This document shows positions 15,259-15,423 of a stretch of DNA of 15,423 nt, in pieces; the first letter of the stretch is position 1, and each line of letters opens with the position of its first letter. Origin of the DNA: Dehalococcoidia bacterium UBA1123 (lineage in GTDB: Bacteria; Chloroflexota; Dehalococcoidia; Lucifugimonadales; UBA1123); contig DCAW01000056.1 of the NCBI GenBank assembly GCA_002313895.1, positions 1 to 15,423 of the forward strand, given 5' to 3'. The translations under genes were made by a program, and so were the position numbers. The notes beneath the pieces were generated by a model that was not told the origin of the DNA, did not search any database, and saw only the letters and a list, made by a program, of their open reading frames with translations.

Positions 15259-15423
15259 ATGATCCCCGTTTACGCGCCAAAATTTAGAAGGGCGTCGCTT
15301 TCAGCCGTAATGGCTGTGGCAATTTTCGCCGTGCCAACAACCAGCGTGTTCGCCCAAACGCGAGCAAGCACAACCATCACCCTCAATCCCAGCAAAGACA
15401 ATACGTTGATTGAAAACGGCTCC
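15259..15423 (+). CDS. Secreted protein with signal peptide (DNRLRE-type start), 3' end off window
   Basis: From an ATG at 15259, 55 codons stay open to the edge. Residues 1-33 form a signal peptide: a basic start (PKFRRAS, 7-13), a hydrophobic core (LSAVMAVAIFAVP, 14-26) and a likely cleavage after VFA-33. The mature end starts TTITLNPSKDNTLIENGS. The NPSKDNTL pattern matches the first residues of exported DNRLRE-domain proteins common in Chloroflexota, which decorate the cell surface or are released. The gene starts only six bases after the mazG stop; GGAGGAG in the mazG end (near 15237) may be its ribosome site, although the spacing is long. Only the N-terminus is seen. Confidence 0.75.
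   Translation, partial: MIPVYAPKFRRASLSAVMAVAIFAVPTTSVFAQTRASTTITLNPSKDNTLIENGS

Overview
The window looks like a chromosomal stretch of an uncultivated, moderately GC-rich bacterium. Chloroflexota, Dehalococcoidia or SAR202-like, is my best guess, from gene content only. The clues are a cluster of acyl-CoA dehydrogenases, an SDR and a thiolase/DUF35 pair, an F420-type luciferase-like oxidoreductase, a PEP-utilising (phenylphosphate-synthase-like) gene, a DUF4432 sugar-epimerase-fold protein, and a secreted protein with a motif common in exported Chloroflexota proteins. No rRNA, tRNA, CRISPR array, integrase or transposase is visible.

Layout. Positions 1-66 (-) hold the first codons of a Uma2-family protein. 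Positions 202-5170 (+) hold a five-gene catabolic operon: Cys-less thiolase-fold enzyme, DUF35 zinc-ribbon/OB partner, acyl-CoA dehydrogenase, SDR, and a divergent second acyl-CoA dehydrogenase. Positions 5217-6308 (-) hold a PEP-utilising enzyme gene that seems broken: three same-frame pieces separated by in-frame TAA and TAG stops, and too short overall. Positions 6564-8418 (-) hold a HAD phosphatase and an LLM flavin/F420 oxidoreductase in one operon. Positions 8518-11701 (+) hold a self-contained copper-resistance operon (promoter, palindromic operator, csoR, copA, YHS protein, strong terminator). Then come a FlaR-like P-loop kinase (11766-12359, +), which abuts a DUF4432 protein (12360-13448, -) end to end, and a DUF1461 membrane protein (13603-14370, -). 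mazG (14461-15252, +) follows, and the start of a secreted protein (15259 to the edge, +).

How the genes work together. The first operon carries oxidation (two dehydrogenases, possibly one heteromeric enzyme), alcohol/ketone chemistry (SDR) and C-C cleavage (thiolase fold plus DUF35). This resembles the logic of side-chain degradation of steroid- or terpenoid-like acyl-CoAs. The copper operon senses Cu(I) through CsoR (C44-H69-C73) and exports it through CopA; the small YHS protein probably binds metal.

Non-coding structure is unusually readable. Two near-consensus sigma70-type promoters lie back to back between the HAD and csoR genes. Two more sit so close to their start codons (11766 and 14370) that the mRNAs should be leaderless. 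Three intergenic regions contain degenerate heptamer tandem repeats (a G..TCA core), one of them arranged as a long inverted repeat. One intergenic region contains a 93-bp MITE/REP-like inverted repeat (TGTCAT...ATGACA). I did not find a clearly novel defence or mobile system. The points most worth checking are the Cys-less thiolase/DUF35/dual-dehydrogenase operon, the multi-stop PEP enzyme, the repeat families and the leaderless promoters.
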